DNA of 10,246 nt from Smittium culicis (taxonomy: Eukaryota; Kickxellomycota; Harpellomycetes; Harpellales; Legeriomycetaceae): assembly GCA_001970855.1 (NCBI GenBank), contig LSSN01001091.1, positions 1-10,246 of the forward strand. Reading direction: 5' to 3'. The notes under the pieces are model-generated. The model was not told the DNA's origin and made no database searches. It worked only from the letters and a program-made list of their open reading frames with translations. Shown here one piece after another: positions 9,016 to 10,246 of this stretch. The translations under genes were made by a program, and so were the position numbers. Position 1 is the stretch's first letter. Each line of letters begins with the position of its first letter.

Positions 9016-9363
9016 TTATTGTTTCAAAGGAGCTGGTAAATCACTTATACTTTCTAGTATATGTGACTTGGCAACACGAATGCCGTCAAAAAATTTGGCT
9101 GTTTCCAACTCATAAATTTGATCGGCGGCGCCGGAACGGAGCTGGCTTAAAGATTTTTTAGACTTCTCCACAAGGAGTTTCCCAACTAGCCCCAACTGGG
9201 CTTCATTAGAATTTGATAACAAAAAATTGGTGTCATTTTTGATCGAAGCTGGTTTTAACCGGCCGATCGTTTTATTCTGTACTATGTACCAAATGGCACA
9301 GTCCAATGGTAAGTGGCCTGCAGTCTCAGGGACTCAGAGTTTGCAGCAGGGAAAAAATATTTT
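9016..9363 (-). pseudogene. frameshifted C-terminal end of the LINE polymerase (zinc-finger region)
   Basis: This is the continuation of the polymerase frame that stops at 9362, shifted by one base. Reading the frame that ends at 9016 upstream gives PCCKL, a TGA stop (9336-9334), then VPETAGHLPLDC. The Cys-Cys, His, x4, Cys spacing (Cys codons at 9348-9343, His at 9315-9313, Cys about five codons later) resembles the C-terminal CCHC-type cluster of many LINE polymerases. About 95 further residues follow, ending SDLPAPLKQ. The frameshift falls in the A/T homopolymers at about 9355-9375, a typical place for slippage. The TGA could have come from an Arg CGA codon. A TTG at 9306 can be mistaken for a start, but this is not an independent gene. 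One ligand of a usual CxxC pair may also be missing (Phe before Pro-Cys-Cys). Confidence 0.75.
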
Positions 9364-10246
9364 AAAATTTTTTATTGATGATTTTGGTGTTGGATAGGCG
9401 CTGCGCAGTCCAATAGCTGCCCATTCGCATTCTCCCGATGTACTGGAGGTCCAGCCTCAGTGTGGGATGCAGTGCGGTGAGGCCAATCCAATTGCATTTA
9501 TTTTTGATATTTCGGCTAATAACCCAGTGTTGAATTTTCGATTTGTTGTTTTTGGCCTTTCTATTGGCCAATGGAATCACAGTCTGTCCAGCGGCGTTTT
9601 TGGTGCAGTATTTCTTGATCCACCTGGAGCATCCAGTCACCCAGGTGGATTTCTGCGCCTTGATAGGCTGGTTGATGAGGTCGGCGATCCATGTTTTGGA
9701 CGCCGGCCACTTGATATATGCACGCTCACGGGCAGTGCTGGTGCGCAGGAACACTGATCTGATGCCCAGTTCCTCGCGGATCCGCTCCATAGCGGCGTTT
9801 TTTCCGACCTTGGCAACCATGCGGGTTGCCTGGTCAATTACAGTCTGAATGGGGCGGCATCGGTTTTCGCTCATACCGAAGGTCTCGCCACCGTAGCACC
9901 CAATAGGTAGTAGGACCGAATTTATGAACCGAACTTTGAGTTCGGTCAGCACGTCAGAGCGGTTTAAAAAATAATAACCAGCATACATGGCCTTCTGGGC
10001 CTTCATTTTGTTGTTCTTAATTGTACCAGCCACACTCCATTTGGGATTCATTATGTATCCCAAGTATGTGTACTGGTCAGTGGTGCAGACGGTCTGTCGC
10101 TGCAGCTTCAGTACGGCCGGATCGTCGCAGTTGACAGCCATGATCGCACACTTGGAGGCATTCACAGCCATTTCCCAGGTGTCCGACCACACACTGATGG
10201 AGTCCAATGATGTTTGCAGGTTTTCGGCGGAGTCTGCCAGCACGAC
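9362..10246 (-). CDS. LINE reverse transcriptase, partial (5' end outside window)
   Basis: The frame is open to the window edge, giving 294 residues and a TAA stop caused by a frameshift. It begins VVLADSAENLQ, the segment that normally follows the catalytic YADD box of LINE reverse transcriptases, so motif C lies just beyond the end. Next come a motif-D-like stretch (MAVNASKCAIM, near residue 27-37), YLGYIM (61-66), the usual landmark at the start of the thumb, and a helical region with SVLLPIGCYGGE near 110-121. A basic C-terminal half follows, ending GRMRMGSYWTAQRLSNTKII. The enzyme would copy the element's RNA into DNA at a nicked target. No RNase H or endonuclease is visible in this part. 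The natural protein continued into the zinc-finger region at 9363-9016. Codons are far more G+C-rich than in the two host genes. Overlapping open frames on the plus strand at 9467-9848 are shadows. Confidence 0.88.
   Translation of the reverse strand, partial: VVLADSAENLQTSLDSISVWSDTWEMAVNASKCAIMAVNCDDPAVLKLQRQTVCTTDQYTYLGYIMNPKWSVAGTIKNNKMKAQKAMYAGYYFLNRSDVLTELKVRFINSVLLPIGCYGGETFGMSENRCRPIQTVIDQATRMVAKVGKNAAMERIREELGIRSVFLRTSTARERAYIKWPASKTWIADLINQPIKAQKSTWVTGCSRWIKKYCTKNAAGQTVIPLANRKAKNNKSKIQHWVISRNIKNKCNWIGLTALHPTLRLDLQYIGRMRMGSYWTAQRLSNTKIINKKF

Larger units (their letters stand above)
8857..10246 (-). mobile_element. non-LTR (LINE) retrotransposon, 3' portion, running off the window
   Basis: Reading the minus strand from the window end, one sees the end of a reverse-transcriptase domain, a C-terminal region with a zinc-finger-like cluster, a short 3' UTR, AATAAA and a poly(A) tail. 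That order is diagnostic of a non-LTR element with target-primed insertion. The coding part is close to half G+C, in sharp contrast to the flanking DNA, which suggests recent arrival. The frame is broken near its end by one frameshift and one stop, so this copy appears dead or dying. The 5' part, including any endonuclease and the catalytic YADD, lies beyond 10246, so the clade cannot be fixed and target-site duplications cannot be checked. Confidence 0.9.

Noticed and set aside
9467..9848. Plus-strand frames (9467-9757, 9543-9848) and the extra minus-strand frame 9637-9837
   Set aside because: They overlap the LINE reverse transcriptase in other frames and exist because that region is G+C-rich and coding.

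Overview
The window is eukaryotic nuclear DNA. It is very AT-rich, with long A and T runs. Its two clear genes are each split by short GT-AG introns of 68 to 132 bp, and it carries the 3' end of a poly(A)-tailed non-LTR retrotransposon. Compact introns and small secreted or membrane 7-TM proteins of the DUF4203 (TM7SF3/TMEM198-like) type suit an AT-rich fungus. The style of the reverse transcriptase reminds me of elements from early-diverging lineages such as the insect-gut Harpellales (Smittium and relatives). That placement is an inference from memory and is not shown by the sequence.

Layout. Bases 1-1774 are AT-rich DNA with no supportable gene. Bases 1775-2720 hold a three-exon gene for a 244-residue protein with a signal peptide and about seven membrane helices. 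Bases 2721-5296 are a long AT-rich spacer with no gene. Bases 5297-6225 hold a second three-exon gene, a 261-residue paralogue in the same orientation with the same intron phases and the same 132-nt middle exon. Bases 6226-7133 are spacer. Bases 7134-7660 are a badly decayed plus-strand piece of a LINE reverse transcriptase. Bases 7661-8856 are a mixed stretch with a richer-GC, coding-like patch around 7931-8275 that I cannot name. Bases 8857-10246 are the 3' part of a much younger LINE on the minus strand, running off the window end. It has the end of the reverse-transcriptase domain, a zinc-finger-like C-terminus, a 3' UTR, AATAAA and a poly(A) tail.

How the parts relate. The two membrane-protein genes are a diverged tandem pair. 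Both keep open, splice-consistent frames and an almost identical core motif, so both look functional. Nothing beside them points to a pathway, and the biochemical role of fungal DUF4203 proteins is not known to me. The right third of the window is a retrotransposon landing area with at least two insertions of related LINEs, in opposite orientations and of different ages. I see no CRISPR array, tRNA, rRNA, bacterial operon or recognisable defence or metabolic cluster.
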